64,000 nt of DNA from Ruminococcus sp. (GTDB lineage Bacteria; Bacillota; Clostridia; Oscillospirales; Ruminococcaceae): assembly GCA_021770655.1 (NCBI GenBank), contig JAETQO010000003.1:1-64000 (forward strand), read 5' to 3'. Shown here in pieces: positions 18,966-28,720 of the stretch. Below the pieces are notes generated by a model. That model was given only the letters and a program-made list of their open reading frames with translations, was not told where the DNA came from and did not search any database. A program made the translations under genes and the position numbers. Numbering within the stretch: the stretch's first letter is position 1; each line of letters begins with the position of its first letter.

Positions 18966-19247
18966 TTACGATACCTTCAGCCAAGCGCAGGCAATATCCA
19001 GCGCCTCATAAAGGCTTGATTTCTCTGCCTTTTTAACTATCTGCTGATTAGGCGGCAGGGTAATGTCCGTCGCCATTTTTCTTATCCTCACCTTGTTTGC
19101 AACGTCCAGTCCGCCGACCTTCTCGGTGTCAAGTATTTCGATCATTACAACGTATTCGTCATACATATTTCCAAAATAAATCTGATTCCCTTTTCTCACC
19201 AAAGGAAGCCCCTTATAGGTGAAAAAAGCCGTTTTCTCTTCTGCCAT
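18966..19247 (-). CDS. Conserved small cytoplasmic protein, function unknown
   Basis: This 93-residue soluble protein starts MAEEKTAFFTYKGLPLVRKG after a GGAGGAG ribosome site. The open frame runs 35 codons further up into a repeat element and is not used. It has mixed alpha/beta character, two strands rich in aromatic residues (IYFGNMYDEYVVMIEIL) and a C-terminal helix (SLYEALDIACAWL). No signal or membrane segment. I do not recognise a functional family. Confidence 0.75.
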   Translation of the reverse strand: MAEEKTAFFTYKGLPLVRKGNQIYFGNMYDEYVVMIEILDTEKVGGLDVANKVRIRKMATDITLPPNQQIVKKAEKSSLYEALDIACAWLKVS

Positions 19248-19295
19248 AAATATCTCCTCCAATCTATTAGTGTTATTTTCTTTTGATTTCCACTT

Positions 19296-19376
19296 ATAAG
19301 GCAACGCCGCACAACCACCGGCTAACGCCATTGCCGCACATCTGTACGTCAATGGTTATGCGATGTTGCCTTAATT
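19296..19376. repeat. Small inverted-repeat element, family B copy 1
   Basis: This roughly 80-bp element has ends AAGGCAACGCCGCACAACCA and, inverted, AAGGCAACATCGCATAACCA. The interior has a further inverted pair (CCATTG with CAATGG). The ends match those of the 144-bp element at 43147-43290. It is too short to encode a protein, so it is likely a non-autonomous (MITE-like) unit. Confidence 0.75.
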
Positions 19377-19502
19377 ATAACATACTTTTCACGAAATTAA
19401 AAGAGCTTTTCAAAATCTTTTATCGTTTCCGATCTTACAGCCGGACTTCTATCATAGCACGTCCTCTTTGAAAAATCCGTCGAATCGTGCTTTGGCTCAG
19501 TA

Positions 19503-21005
19503 TCAATAGGTGTCGTTTACCGCTTCGCCTTTCGCAAGCTTTTCCATGTTTGAAACAAAGGAATCCGTCCAGCCGCTCTGTATCCTGAACGAAGGCTTTC
19601 CGTTAAGCTTTACAACGGATCTTCTTGAAGAATCCTTGTACATCTCCATAACGTCCTTACCTCCGTCCTTGCGGTTCAGAGTAATGGTCATATAGCTTTC
19701 GCCCTCAGGCTCTTCAAAGTATATCTCGTTTGTCGGACAGCCCATCAGATACTGATAGAAGCTCTTGAAATTATCAATGTCAAGCTCCTTACCGCCGCAT
19801 ACGACCTTTGTTACCTCCGCAGTGCTCCCGTCTTCATTGGTATCTGCGCTGGTGCCGTTGCTCTCTACCTCGTAAACCGTCTTTTCTCCGTTGTATACAA
19901 CTTCGATATCCGACAGATCCACAAGATAATTCGAGGTCATAAGACTTGTGATAACGTCCTCCGCCTTTACCGTCGCCCACGGCAGACTGTCTGCCGAAAC
20001 AAGATAGATACAGTCAACGCCGTTTACGCCCGTAAAGTAGCAGTAATATGCCGTTACGGTGTCGGTAGTCTCACTGCTGTCTCCGACAGTCTGATAAACA
20101 GGGTCGCCGATCTTCAGCGTGTAATCATAACCGTCTCCGCTGAGCCTTACCTCAGCAAACGGATCGTCAAGTCCGTATTCCTTAAAGTCCTCGTCCGTCG
20201 GGGCAAGCACTTCACAGCTCTGCGCCGTAAGTCCCCATATACCGTGGGTTGCCGCAGATGAATTGGTAATGTTCAGATAAGCGAATATCGGCTCGGTAAG
20301 AACCTGTCCCGACAGCCCCTCGACCTCGTTCGGATTGTTCTCGAACGTCATATCGTAATCAAGATCCTTGCGTGAAACCGTCTCCTTACCGTAATCAGGC
20401 CAGTCCTCGTCGGAAGGCTTCGCCAGCAGAGTAAGGGACGCATATTCGGTCACGGGGTCGGTATAATACGAAAGCTTCGTACCCATGACCATATAGACAG
20501 TTTTTTCATCGTCAAGGCTTACATAGCTGTAACGCTCGTTGCCGGGAGAAACACTGCCCACATGAACGGTAACGTCCGTGCCGTCGCTGTAGGAAACGAC
20601 AAATTCTGCCGTCGGCTCGTCAAGACCGTATTTGGACATATCCTCTACGTCCTTTTCGACAAGCTTTTTCGCCTCGAAATTATCAAGATTGGAAACCATA
20701 GACGACTCTGCGGTCGCGTTCTGATTTACGTTTCCAAGCTCGCCGATAGTCCAGTTTGATTTACCCGATTCGGGCTTTTCAAGAGTAAATACTCCATACT
20801 CGTTGACTACCTTTACGGCGGTTATATCGTTGCTTGATCTTTCGAGGATCACAACGCTCTCGTCCTTGTTGGGGGCGGATATGCCCGATTTGGAGCTTGA
20901 TTCCGTATCAGTCCCGCCGTTCGTGGAGTTGAGAAACAGCATCACGCCGCCAAGGCAGGCGGCAACAACGCCGCAGACTATGATTCCCTGCAATTTACCA
21001 TTCAT
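19503..21005 (-). CDS. DUF4340-type membrane-anchored protein of the Gld-like ABC operon
   Basis: This 500-residue protein has an N-terminal membrane anchor (residues about 5-27) and a long extracytoplasmic part. The part has repeated beta-strand modules of the DUF4340 kind: ITAVKVVNEYGVFTLEKPESGKSNWTI near residue 57 and a second WGLTAQSCEVLAP block near residue 260. Proteins of this family sit beside GldG-like proteins in ABC exporter loci. It is last in a four-gene operon (ATPase, permease, GldG-like, this gene), 17 bases after the GldG-like gene. Its molecular role is not established. Confidence 0.82.
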   Translation of the reverse strand: MNGKLQGIIVCGVVAACLGGVMLFLNSTNGGTDTESSSKSGISAPNKDESVVILERSSNDITAVKVVNEYGVFTLEKPESGKSNWTIGELGNVNQNATAESSMVSNLDNFEAKKLVEKDVEDMSKYGLDEPTAEFVVSYSDGTDVTVHVGSVSPGNERYSYVSLDDEKTVYMVMGTKLSYYTDPVTEYASLTLLAKPSDEDWPDYGKETVSRKDLDYDMTFENNPNEVEGLSGQVLTEPIFAYLNITNSSAATHGIWGLTAQSCEVLAPTDEDFKEYGLDDPFAEVRLSGDGYDYTLKIGDPVYQTVGDSSETTDTVTAYYCYFTGVNGVDCIYLVSADSLPWATVKAEDVITSLMTSNYLVDLSDIEVVYNGEKTVYEVESNGTSADTNEDGSTAEVTKVVCGGKELDIDNFKSFYQYLMGCPTNEIYFEEPEGESYMTITLNRKDGGKDVMEMYKDSSRRSVVKLNGKPSFRIQSGWTDSFVSNMEKLAKGEAVNDTY

Positions 21006-21022
21006 TTATGCTTACCTCGATC

Positions 21023-22726
21023 TTACTTGTTCTTTCTTCTTGCCCAGACAACTATTCCCACAATAAGTACCGCCGCAGGAATGCCCAAACAGAATGTCCA
21101 TTTAAGAGCGGTCTTCTGCTGTTGATTGATATCGAACACATTCCCTGTGATAGTTTTCGGCGTAATGGTGATACCTGCGGTTTTACTCGTAAGTCCGTTC
21201 AGTACGCTGATGAAATATTCGCTGTTCTGATACTGGGAATACTGCAGATAGTTGTCCGAAAGCATAGCCTCCGAGCCGACTGCCATTATGTTGCTGTAAA
21301 CAGTGTTTTCACCGACAAACTTCGCCTTTGAACCTACCGCGCAGTAGGTCTGCTGACCCTTTGTCTTTGCGTCTCCGAAGCTTACCTGTCCCGTAGTCTG
21401 AGAAAGCTCAACGTCCGCTGTAAATGCGGAATCGGAGGACTGAAGATAAGCGTCTGTAGAGACCATGTCCTGCTCGTCAAAAAGCAGATTTATCGGACGG
21501 CAGAGCGCCGAAAGTATCAGCGGATTTTCAGAAGCAACGTCCTGAGTAAAATTATCCGAAACCTTATTTGCTATAGTAATGCAGGGCGAATTGTAATAAC
21601 TGCTTGCGTCGCTCTCGCAGATAACTCCGTCTCCTACGGCAAGACCGTATTCTGCCAAAAACTCGTCAAGGTTAGGAGTTTTCTCCTGTCCGTAGGACGC
21701 TATATAGATCATCTGCTTGCCGAGATCGCCGTCATTATTAAGGAAATCGCTGATCTTGGTTATGTCCTCGGGAAGATAGTCCGTCTTAGGCGCAGGCACA
21801 ACGATAACGTCGGTGTCCTCCGGAATCTCCTCGGAGGTAATATCCGCTGTGTTTACGTTATATCCGTTCGCAGTCAAAAGCGTCTGGAAGTAGGTAAGTT
21901 CCGTAAGCTCGCTTCTGCCCGTAAGAACAGTAACGTAGACAGGATTGGGATCGGTTACCGTCATAAGAGCCGAAGTGAAAGCCTGCTCGGCGTTTGATGA
22001 CTCAACGTAGTTGCCGTAGTAGGACAGGAACGCAAGGTCACCTCCGCACTGCTGTGCTAACAGCTCTAAGCTGTATCCCGACTGAGAAAGCTGGGTCTGG
22101 AATTCGTCGTTAAAGCTGAGCAGATCAAGCATACCGAGTTTTCTCGTTCTCTTTATCTCTTCGCCGTCCACCTCTGTGTTCGTTTCAAAAATAATATCGA
22201 ACTGGCTGATAGTATCGGTATACTCCTTGACTATCTCAGGGTGAGAATCAATATCGACAAAGCGATAGCTTATATGATGATTGAGCTTGCAGTAATTTTT
22301 CAAAAGCTCCACAGCCTGCTTATTGTATGAGCTGTAGTTGGTATAAGTCTGTTCGTCTGCAAAAACCGTTACCTGAACGTCAACGTCAACGTCCTTGACA
22401 TAATCCTCCGTTTTGTCGGAAACGGAGTATATCTTTTCACTGGTAAGGTCTATTGTTATAGGGTATCTGTCGAAAAGCATTGTGGCAACAACGTTCACAA
22501 GCACCAGCAAAGCGAGGAATACGCAGGTAAATACCGTCGCCATAGTGCCGTGCTTGAGTTTCTTTCCGTTGAAGCCTTTCTTGTCTTTCGGCTTTTTCTC
22601 TTTCTTCTCGTTCTTTTTCTTTCCTCCGTCCTCGGAAACGTTCTTAGCCGCTTTTTCGTCGGCAATAACGTCGTTCAGCAAATCCTTTCCGGACGCGGAG
22701 ATCTTCTCATTATTATTCTGTTCCAT
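21023..22726 (-). CDS. GldG-family ABC-associated membrane protein
   Basis: This is a 567-residue protein. It has a Lys/Glu-rich cytoplasmic N-terminus (about 55 residues), a membrane segment (about residues 62-85) and a large extracytoplasmic domain of the GldG/ABC-auxiliary type (PITIDLTSEKIYSVSDKTEDYVK, then VYVTVLTGRSEL). A C-terminal membrane helix is followed by a basic tail (WARRKNK). In Bacteroidetes GldG works with GldA/GldF in gliding; in Firmicutes the related operon has an unassigned export or envelope role. It lies between the permease and the DUF4340 gene. Confidence 0.85.
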   Translation of the reverse strand: MEQNNNEKISASGKDLLNDVIADEKAAKNVSEDGGKKKNEKKEKKPKDKKGFNGKKLKHGTMATVFTCVFLALLVLVNVVATMLFDRYPITIDLTSEKIYSVSDKTEDYVKDVDVDVQVTVFADEQTYTNYSSYNKQAVELLKNYCKLNHHISYRFVDIDSHPEIVKEYTDTISQFDIIFETNTEVDGEEIKRTRKLGMLDLLSFNDEFQTQLSQSGYSLELLAQQCGGDLAFLSYYGNYVESSNAEQAFTSALMTVTDPNPVYVTVLTGRSELTELTYFQTLLTANGYNVNTADITSEEIPEDTDVIVVPAPKTDYLPEDITKISDFLNNDGDLGKQMIYIASYGQEKTPNLDEFLAEYGLAVGDGVICESDASSYYNSPCITIANKVSDNFTQDVASENPLILSALCRPINLLFDEQDMVSTDAYLQSSDSAFTADVELSQTTGQVSFGDAKTKGQQTYCAVGSKAKFVGENTVYSNIMAVGSEAMLSDNYLQYSQYQNSEYFISVLNGLTSKTAGITITPKTITGNVFDINQQQKTALKWTFCLGIPAAVLIVGIVVWARRKNK

Positions 22727-22741
22727 TTCAATGCCCCTCCT

Positions 22742-23446
22742 TTAGCCCCAGCGGCGTTTTTCAAGCACTCTTACCGTAAGGAAAAGAAATGCCGCGATTG
22801 CGCTCAGGAAGAACACAACGTTAGAAAAGTCGAATAAGCCGTAAGTAAACGCATAATATCTTTCGCCGAAGGAAACCTTTTCGCAGACAGCAGTCACCCA
22901 TTCAAAAGGAATAAGATTTCCGATAGTCGAAAGGAACGAAACGAAGATCAGCGCAATAAAGCATATTACGGCGGAAACCACCTGGTTTTCAGTGAATGAC
23001 GAGCAGAATATGCCTATTGCGATATACGCGCCGCCCACCAGCGCCAAAGCAACGATGTTTCCGATAACAACGTTCCAGTCGGGCGTGCCGAATGCCGAAA
23101 CGACTACCGCAAATACGCCTGTTATAGCAACAGCTATCAGATAAATGAGAAACGCCGCAAGGAATTTGCCTGCGACAATGCTTGTCAGACTCACCGGCGC
23201 GGTAAGCAGACACTGATCTGTCCTTGAACGTTTTTCCTCCGAGATCGTCCTCATAGTAAGAATAGGAATAAGTACGATAATAATTATAAGCAGTGTGCTG
23301 AAAACGGAATCCAGCTTGGTATATCCGCTTTCAAGACTGTTGTTTGCAAACATGATCCCTGCATAGGCATAGAATGCCGCAAGAAATATATATCCTATAG
23401 GAGAGGTGAAATACGCTCTTACCTCTCGTCTGAAAATCGCGCCCAT
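22742..23446 (-). CDS. ABC-2-type permease (GldF-like)
   Basis: This 234-residue protein has six hydrophobic segments. It starts MGAIFRREVRAYFTSPIGYIFLA, the usual opening of ABC-2 permeases, with the conserved loop LTMRTISEEKRSRTDQCLLTAPVS after the second segment. Its ATG overlaps the stop of the ATPase gene. It is the channel of the Gld-like system; the substrate is unknown. Confidence 0.9.
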   Translation of the reverse strand: MGAIFRREVRAYFTSPIGYIFLAAFYAYAGIMFANNSLESGYTKLDSVFSTLLIIIIVLIPILTMRTISEEKRSRTDQCLLTAPVSLTSIVAGKFLAAFLIYLIAVAITGVFAVVVSAFGTPDWNVVIGNIVALALVGGAYIAIGIFCSSFTENQVVSAVICFIALIFVSFLSTIGNLIPFEWVTAVCEKVSFGERYYAFTYGLFDFSNVVFFLSAIAAFLFLTVRVLEKRRWG

Positions 23447-24423
23447 CAGTCATTCTCCTCTCCGCCGGCGGCATTGTCAAGAGCGGGCACAGCCTCGCCC
23501 ATGGTAAGCTTGAGGAATATATCCTCAAGAGAAAGCTCGGAGGTTTTAAGCTCTAAGATATACCAGCCGTTCTCAGCCACCTTCTTAAACAGCTCACGTC
23601 TGATGTCCACGCCCTCTTTAGCCTCTATCCTGAAATCGCAGACGTTGTTCTTATGCTCCGCATCGCAGACGACCTTATCGATACCCTTGATGCCCTGTAT
23701 CGTTCTCAGTATCTTATCCCTATCTCCCTCGATCTGAGCGGAAAGCTTATGCTCCCCCGAAAGCTTCTGAGAAAGATGCTCCTCCGTGTCGTTTGCAACT
23801 ATCTTTCCTTCATTGATAACAACGATCTTATCGCAAACCGCCTGAACCTCCGACAAAATGTGAGAGGAAAGTATTACCGTGTGATTTTTTCCGAGCTTTT
23901 TGATAAGCGTTCTTATCTCGATTATCTGCTTAGGGTCAAGACCCACCGTAGGCTCGTCCAGAATAAGCACCTTGGGATTTCCGATAAGCGCCTGTGCAAG
24001 ACCGACTCTCTGGCGATAACCCTTTGAAAGGTTTTTAATTATCCTGTTATAAACGTGCTCGATCCTTACAAGACTGCAAATATCTTTCAAATGAGATATC
24101 TTCGGCAGTTTGCATTTTTTCAGATCGTACACAAAATAAAGATATTCCTTTACGGTCATATCCATATAAAGAGGCGGAAGCTCAGGAAGATAGCCTATCT
24201 TCTGCTTTGCCTTGATAGGGTCTTCAAGAATATCCACGCCGTCGATAAGCGCCTTTCCGTCGGTGCATGATATGTAGCCGGTAAGAATATTCATGGTAGT
24301 GGATTTTCCCGCTCCGTTAGGACCGAGAAAGCCCAGCACCTCGCCGTCGTCTGCTTTGAATGAAATATTATCCACGGCCTTTTTGTCGCCGTACTGCTTT
24401 GTAAGGTTAATAACCTCGATCAT
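23446..24423 (-). CDS. ABC transporter ATPase (GldA-like)
   Basis: This 325-residue ATPase has Walker A GPNGAGKST near residue 36, signature LSKGYRQRVGLAQAL, Walker B VLILDEPTVGLD and His switch SSHILSE. A C-terminal extension of about 100 residues is typical of ABC-2 ATPases. AGGAGG precedes the ATG. It is first in the four-gene operon. The 119-base gap to gltX holds a perfect 8-bp hairpin (ATAGTTTC/GAAACTAT) but no clear promoter. Confidence 0.92.
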   Translation of the reverse strand: MIEVINLTKQYGDKKAVDNISFKADDGEVLGFLGPNGAGKSTTMNILTGYISCTDGKALIDGVDILEDPIKAKQKIGYLPELPPLYMDMTVKEYLYFVYDLKKCKLPKISHLKDICSLVRIEHVYNRIIKNLSKGYRQRVGLAQALIGNPKVLILDEPTVGLDPKQIIEIRTLIKKLGKNHTVILSSHILSEVQAVCDKIVVINEGKIVANDTEEHLSQKLSGEHKLSAQIEGDRDKILRTIQGIKGIDKVVCDAEHKNNVCDFRIEAKEGVDIRRELFKKVAENGWYILELKTSELSLEDIFLKLTMGEAVPALDNAAGGEEND

Positions 24424-24542
24424 TGTTTTTCCTCCTCACGGGAAAAAGATAACTAAATTTCTATATAATTTTATTTCACTAATGTGAAAACAGAGTGATA
24501 GTTTCAGGAAACTATACGGGTAACTCCGCCTGACGAAATTTC

Positions 24543-25991
24543 TCAGGACAGCTTTTCAATACCCTTTCCGATTCTTGCAAGCGTATCTTCCTTGCCGATA
24601 AGGTAGGATATTTCAACTCCTCCTCCGGGAGTGAACGCCTTGCCCGATACCGCAACTCTGAGCGGCCAGAGAACTATGCCGTTCTTAACGCCAAGCTTAC
24701 CGATAAGGTCGAAAAGCGCGTCGTGAATGTTTTCTTCCGTCCAATCCTCAACGCCTTCCAGTACGGGAAGAACCGCTTTAAGGGATTCCAGTGAATTTTC
24801 CGCATTGGTCTTCATCTTCTTGTGAGTATATAGAGCAATGTCATAATCGGGCAGTTCGTCGATAAAGTCCACCATTTCGGGGATCTCCGTAAACAGCTCC
24901 GTTCTCGCCTGCAAAAGATTTGATATCTCCCGAAGGTCAACATCGTCTCTGTGAACGCTCTGCTTGATATAAGGCACGGCATATTCCGCAAACTTTTCCG
25001 GAGACATTGCCTTTATATACTTGCTGTTGATAGCTTTAAGCTTAGCAGGGTCGAATATAGCCGGAGCCTTTGAAAGTCCGTGGATATCGAACTCATTGAT
25101 AAGCTCGTCAAGCGAGAATATCTCCTCCTCGCCCTTAGGCGCCCAGCCCAGCAGAGCGATATAGTTTATAACAGCCTCTTTGAGATAGCCCTTCTGCATC
25201 AGATCCTGATAAGAAGCGTCGCCGTCTCTCTTGGAAAGCTTGTGTTGTTTGTCCTTCATGATATGCTCAACGTGGATATAAACAGGGACTTCCCAGCCGA
25301 ACGCTTTGTAAAGCAGATTGTACTTAGGTGCGGAAGCAAGATACTCGTTTCCTCTTACAACGTGAGTGATACCCATAAGATGATCGTCCACAACGTTTGC
25401 AAAGTTGTATGTGGGCATACCGTCCGTCTTTATCAGTATCTGGTCGTCAAGAGTTGCGCAGTCAACGGTAATATCGCCGTAAAGCTCGTCATGGAAGGTT
25501 ATTTCCCCCTCTGTGGGTATTTTCTGTCTTATTACATAAGGAACGCCTGCGTCAAGCTTTTCCTTTATCTCTTCGGGAGAAAGATTACGGCAGTGCCTGT
25601 CGTACATAGGAGCGATGCCGCTCGCCTCCTGAATAGCTCTTACTTCCTCAAGCCTTTCCTTGTCGCAGAAACAGTAATATGCCTCGCCCTTTTCCACAAG
25701 CTCCTCGGCGTATTTCTTGAACATACCCATTCTCTCCGACTGAACATAAGGACCTACAGGTCCTCCGATGTCCGGACCCTCGTCCCAGTTAAGTCCGACG
25801 TCCTTTAAAGTCTGATAAATGACCTCGGTAGCGCCCTCAACGTAACGCTCCTGATCGGTGTCCTCGATCCTGAGAATAAAATCTCCGCCGTTTTTCTTTG
25901 CGATAAGATAAGCGAACAGCGCCGTTCTCAGATTTCCTATGTGCATATAGCCCGTAGGACTTGGCGCAAATCTTGTTCTGACTTTGTTCAT
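24543..25991 (-). CDS. gltX: Glutamyl-tRNA synthetase
   Basis: This is a 482-residue class I aminoacyl-tRNA synthetase that charges tRNA-Glu (and possibly tRNA-Gln as a non-discriminating enzyme). The HIGH-type motif is [14 protein letters not shown] at residues 11-24 and the KMSKS-type motif is HKLSKRDG. Length is normal. An AAAGGAT site precedes the ATG. It follows ribF by 19 bases, so it may be the last gene of the long rimP-to-ribF transcript. Confidence 0.96.
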   Translation of the reverse strand: MNKVRTRFAPSPTGYMHIGNLRTALFAYLIAKKNGGDFILRIEDTDQERYVEGATEVIYQTLKDVGLNWDEGPDIGGPVGPYVQSERMGMFKKYAEELVEKGEAYYCFCDKERLEEVRAIQEASGIAPMYDRHCRNLSPEEIKEKLDAGVPYVIRQKIPTEGEITFHDELYGDITVDCATLDDQILIKTDGMPTYNFANVVDDHLMGITHVVRGNEYLASAPKYNLLYKAFGWEVPVYIHVEHIMKDKQHKLSKRDGDASYQDLMQKGYLKEAVINYIALLGWAPKGEEEIFSLDELINEFDIHGLSKAPAIFDPAKLKAINSKYIKAMSPEKFAEYAVPYIKQSVHRDDVDLREISNLLQARTELFTEIPEMVDFIDELPDYDIALYTHKKMKTNAENSLESLKAVLPVLEGVEDWTEENIHDALFDLIGKLGVKNGIVLWPLRVAVSGKAFTPGGGVEISYLIGKEDTLARIGKGIEKLS

Positions 25992-26010
25992 TTTAATCTA
26001 TCCTTTCAAT

Positions 26011-26925
26011 TCAATTATCGAGTCTATAAAAATTTACCGTGTCGTCACAGTCTTTTGAAATCTGTTCTTTAAGCTCTTCAAAGCTGTCAAATTTTCTTTC
26101 CGGACGCACAAAACGATCAAGCAGTATCTCCACTGTTCTGCCGTAAAGATCACCGTCAAAATCCACGATATACGTTTCCGCAAGAGGAAGTCCGCTACTG
26201 TTCACCGTCGGCTTTACTCCAATATTGGTAACTCCGACATACCGCTTTCCGTCTATTGTCACTCTCGAACAATAAACCCCGAATTCAGGCAGTACCGTCT
26301 TTTCAGGCAGAACCTGATTAATGGTGGGAAAATTCCATGTTCTTCCCAGCTCGTTCCCGTGCTCCACTTTCAGCCTGTAGCCAAAGGTATATCCCAGCAA
26401 AGCGTTTGCCCTTTCGATCTCGCCTTTCCTGATATGCTCTCTTATCACGCTGGAGCTTACTTCTTCGCCGTCCTGCATAAGCTTATCAAGACTTGCGACC
26501 TTAAAACCGTATTTCTCGCCAAGCCTGCTTAAAAGCTCCGTATCTCCCTGAGCCTCGTGCCCGAAACGGTAATCCTTTCCGCAAACCGCCGCGCCGCAGT
26601 TAAGCTTGCCCACAAGTATCTTTCTTACAAAATCCTCCGCCGAAAGATCCTTATACAAGAAAAAGTCCGGCGAATAAATATAATCCGCGCCAAGTTCGGA
26701 AATCTTCCTGCGCTTTTCCTCCTCGTCAAGCAAAAGCTCAAGCCTGCCCTTAGACGTCACCGTCTCCGAATCAAAGGTAAAAACAGCTGTTTTCATACCG
26801 TTTTTTGCAAGCTCCGCCGCCCGACCGATCACAAGCCTGTGTCCGAGATGTACTCCGTCGAAAAGCCCCAGCGCGCAAACCGTTTTTTCATCGACAATAT
26901 TTTCTTCTTCCGTAAGTAAAACCAA
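26011..26925 (-). CDS. ribF: Bifunctional riboflavin kinase / FAD synthetase
   Basis: This 304-residue enzyme makes FMN and FAD. The N-terminal nucleotidyltransferase domain has GLFDGVHLGHR near residue 20 and SSSVIREHIRKG. The C-terminal riboflavin kinase domain has GRTWNFPTINQ and PEFGVYCSRV. No upstream ATG is available; the frame begins at a TTG (26925) five bases after AGGAG, so a TTG start is likely. It sits between nudC and gltX, in the usual Firmicute order after truB. Confidence 0.95.
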   Translation of the reverse strand: MVLLTEEENIVDEKTVCALGLFDGVHLGHRLVIGRAAELAKNGMKTAVFTFDSETVTSKGRLELLLDEEEKRRKISELGADYIYSPDFFLYKDLSAEDFVRKILVGKLNCGAAVCGKDYRFGHEAQGDTELLSRLGEKYGFKVASLDKLMQDGEEVSSSVIREHIRKGEIERANALLGYTFGYRLKVEHGNELGRTWNFPTINQVLPEKTVLPEFGVYCSRVTIDGKRYVGVTNIGVKPTVNSSGLPLAETYIVDFDGDLYGRTVEILLDRFVRPERKFDSFEELKEQISKDCDDTVNFYRLDN

Positions 26926-26955
26926 AATATCTCCTCTCGGCTTTCCGATATATTT

Positions 26956-27774
26956 TTATATGCGTCCTTCCTTGAACGCCCTCATCATATCCTCCGTAAG
27001 GCTTACTCCCTCGTTTCCGACCTGAAGTTTCTCTCTGGATACCCAGACAGCCTCCGAAAGCTCGTTCTTATCCATTATTATCCTGCGCGAACCTTTTACA
27101 TATCCGAGAAAGCCAATCAGCAGATTCTGCGCCAATCCCCAAGGCTGAGATTTGTAATATTTCAGCTCCGTTATTTCAAGTCCCGTTTCCTCCATGACTT
27201 CGCGTTTAACGGCGTCCTCCGCGCTTTCGCCCATTTCGGCAAAGCCTGCAACCAACGCGTATTTCTTGTAATCCCTTTCCGCGTATTTGGTAAGCACTAT
27301 ACTGTCATTCTCCTGGTCTATTATTCCCACTATCACCGCAGGAGATATCTTCGGAAAAACTTCGTTGCCGCAGTTTCCGCAAAGCATACACCTTTTTTCG
27401 GGATCGTGAACAAGCTTTCCTCCGCACCGTCCGCAGAATCGGTTTTCTCCATGAAATTTGTAATAGTGAAAACCCGTGATAGCCGCAAACTTGTTAATAT
27501 CCTGAGCCGCACCCCTTACCGCTTTCAGGCTTTTATATTCAAAGCCCTCAGCAGAAGCCCTGCCGCTCAGACACAGAAAATACCTTATTCCGTCTGCCGA
27601 AAAAGCGAAAACCGTTTCGGGTCTGTCCTTTAAATTGCCTATTCTCGGAAATTCAGCGCCGCCGTCAATTCTGCACAGCACTTTTTCACCGTCATAGCAA
27701 AGAACATACGCCTTTTCGTCTATCTCCCTGCCGTCAAAATTTATATCAAATTCATTGGGAATATCCTGAAACAT
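26956..27774 (-). CDS. nudC: NudC-like NAD(H) pyrophosphatase (Nudix)
   Basis: This 272-residue Nudix hydrolase has a four-cysteine zinc ribbon in the middle (CGRCGG and CGNCG), the Nudix box GFAEMGESAEDAVKREVMEETGLEI split over residues about 180-205, and the NudC-diagnostic SQPWG motif just after it. Such enzymes cleave NADH and can remove NAD caps from RNA. It lies between truB and ribF; the ribosome site is weak (GGGAA). Confidence 0.92.
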   Translation of the reverse strand: MFQDIPNEFDINFDGREIDEKAYVLCYDGEKVLCRIDGGAEFPRIGNLKDRPETVFAFSADGIRYFLCLSGRASAEGFEYKSLKAVRGAAQDINKFAAITGFHYYKFHGENRFCGRCGGKLVHDPEKRCMLCGNCGNEVFPKISPAVIVGIIDQENDSIVLTKYAERDYKKYALVAGFAEMGESAEDAVKREVMEETGLEITELKYYKSQPWGLAQNLLIGFLGYVKGSRRIIMDKNELSEAVWVSREKLQVGNEGVSLTEDMMRAFKEGRI

Positions 27775-27817
27775 ACAAATTCCCGTGCAGATTCCGCACG
27801 GACAAGCCTCCTTACAA

Positions 27818-28720
27818 TCAGAAATTCTTTACACAGCGAAACTCTCCGCCCCGGACTTTTCCTATTCCGAGAAAACTTCCGTCACAGCCGTAAACCCTGT
27901 AAAGCGTTTCCTCTTCCGGCTCTGCAAGTCCCGTCTGCCCGATCCTGAGCTTTACTCCGTTTTTGTAAAGCTTGGTTTCCCATTCTCCTAAATCTACTTT
28001 TCGGTAAACCTCAAAAGCCCTGTCTATGGGAATAAGCAAGCTTTCAAGACCGCCGTCCGCACATATCTCTTCAATCTGCGGTATGCTTTCGCACTGAGAA
28101 ATGTCTATCCCGCCGGAATAAGTCCTTTCCAGAGAGGTCATGATTCCTCCGCAGCCGAGACTGTCGCCAATGTCGCTTATGACCGAGCGTATATACGTCC
28201 CCTTTTCACAAAGGACCCGCATAACTCCGCGCCTTGCGTTCTCATCGTAGCTCAGTATCTCTATCCCGCCTATGTGAACACTCCGGGGCTTTCGCTCGAC
28301 CTCTTTTCCCTGTCTGGCAAGCTCGTAAAGCCTTTTTCCGCCGACCTTTACCGCCGAATACATAGGTGGCGTCTGCATAATATCCCCGATAAAACCTGCC
28401 TTGACTTGTTCTATCTCGCTAAGAGTTACCGCCCCGCTGTTTTTTTTCAGGACCTTGCCGGTAATATCCAACGTGTCCGTTGAAACGCCAAACTCAAATC
28501 CTGCGGTGTAAACTTTTTTCCTGTCGGGAATAATGTCGCACGCCTTTGTCGCCCTGCCCACAAAAACAGGAAGAACTCCCGTCGCCATAGGGTCAAGAGT
28601 ACCCGAATGACCGAGCCTTTTGATCTTCAGAACGCCCCTCAGCTTTGCTATAACGTCAAATGAAGTCCAGCCCTCCGGCTTTGCCACCGGAAGTATACCG
28701 CACAAATTGTCCGCCGTCAT
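27818..28720 (-). CDS. truB: tRNA pseudouridine-55 synthase TruB
   Basis: This 300-residue enzyme converts U55 in the T-loop of tRNAs to pseudouridine. The N-terminal motif KPEGWTSFDV and the catalytic Asp43 in GHSGTLDPMATGVLP are intact. Later blocks (TPPMYSAVK, CEKGTYIRS) are also present. Its ATG shares the A of the nrnA stop (TGATG), so it is translationally coupled. A GC-rich 6-bp hairpin (27783-27799) lies in the 43-base gap after it. Confidence 0.96.
   Translation of the reverse strand: MTADNLCGILPVAKPEGWTSFDVIAKLRGVLKIKRLGHSGTLDPMATGVLPVFVGRATKACDIIPDRKKVYTAGFEFGVSTDTLDITGKVLKKNSGAVTLSEIEQVKAGFIGDIMQTPPMYSAVKVGGKRLYELARQGKEVERKPRSVHIGGIEILSYDENARRGVMRVLCEKGTYIRSVISDIGDSLGCGGIMTSLERTYSGGIDISQCESIPQIEEICADGGLESLLIPIDRAFEVYRKVDLGEWETKLYKNGVKLRIGQTGLAEPEEETLYRVYGCDGSFLGIGKVRGGEFRCVKNF

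Noticed and set aside
25080..25808. 242-codon plus-strand frame inside gltX
   Set aside because: Shadow of a complete glutamyl-tRNA synthetase gene; no ribosome site or domain.
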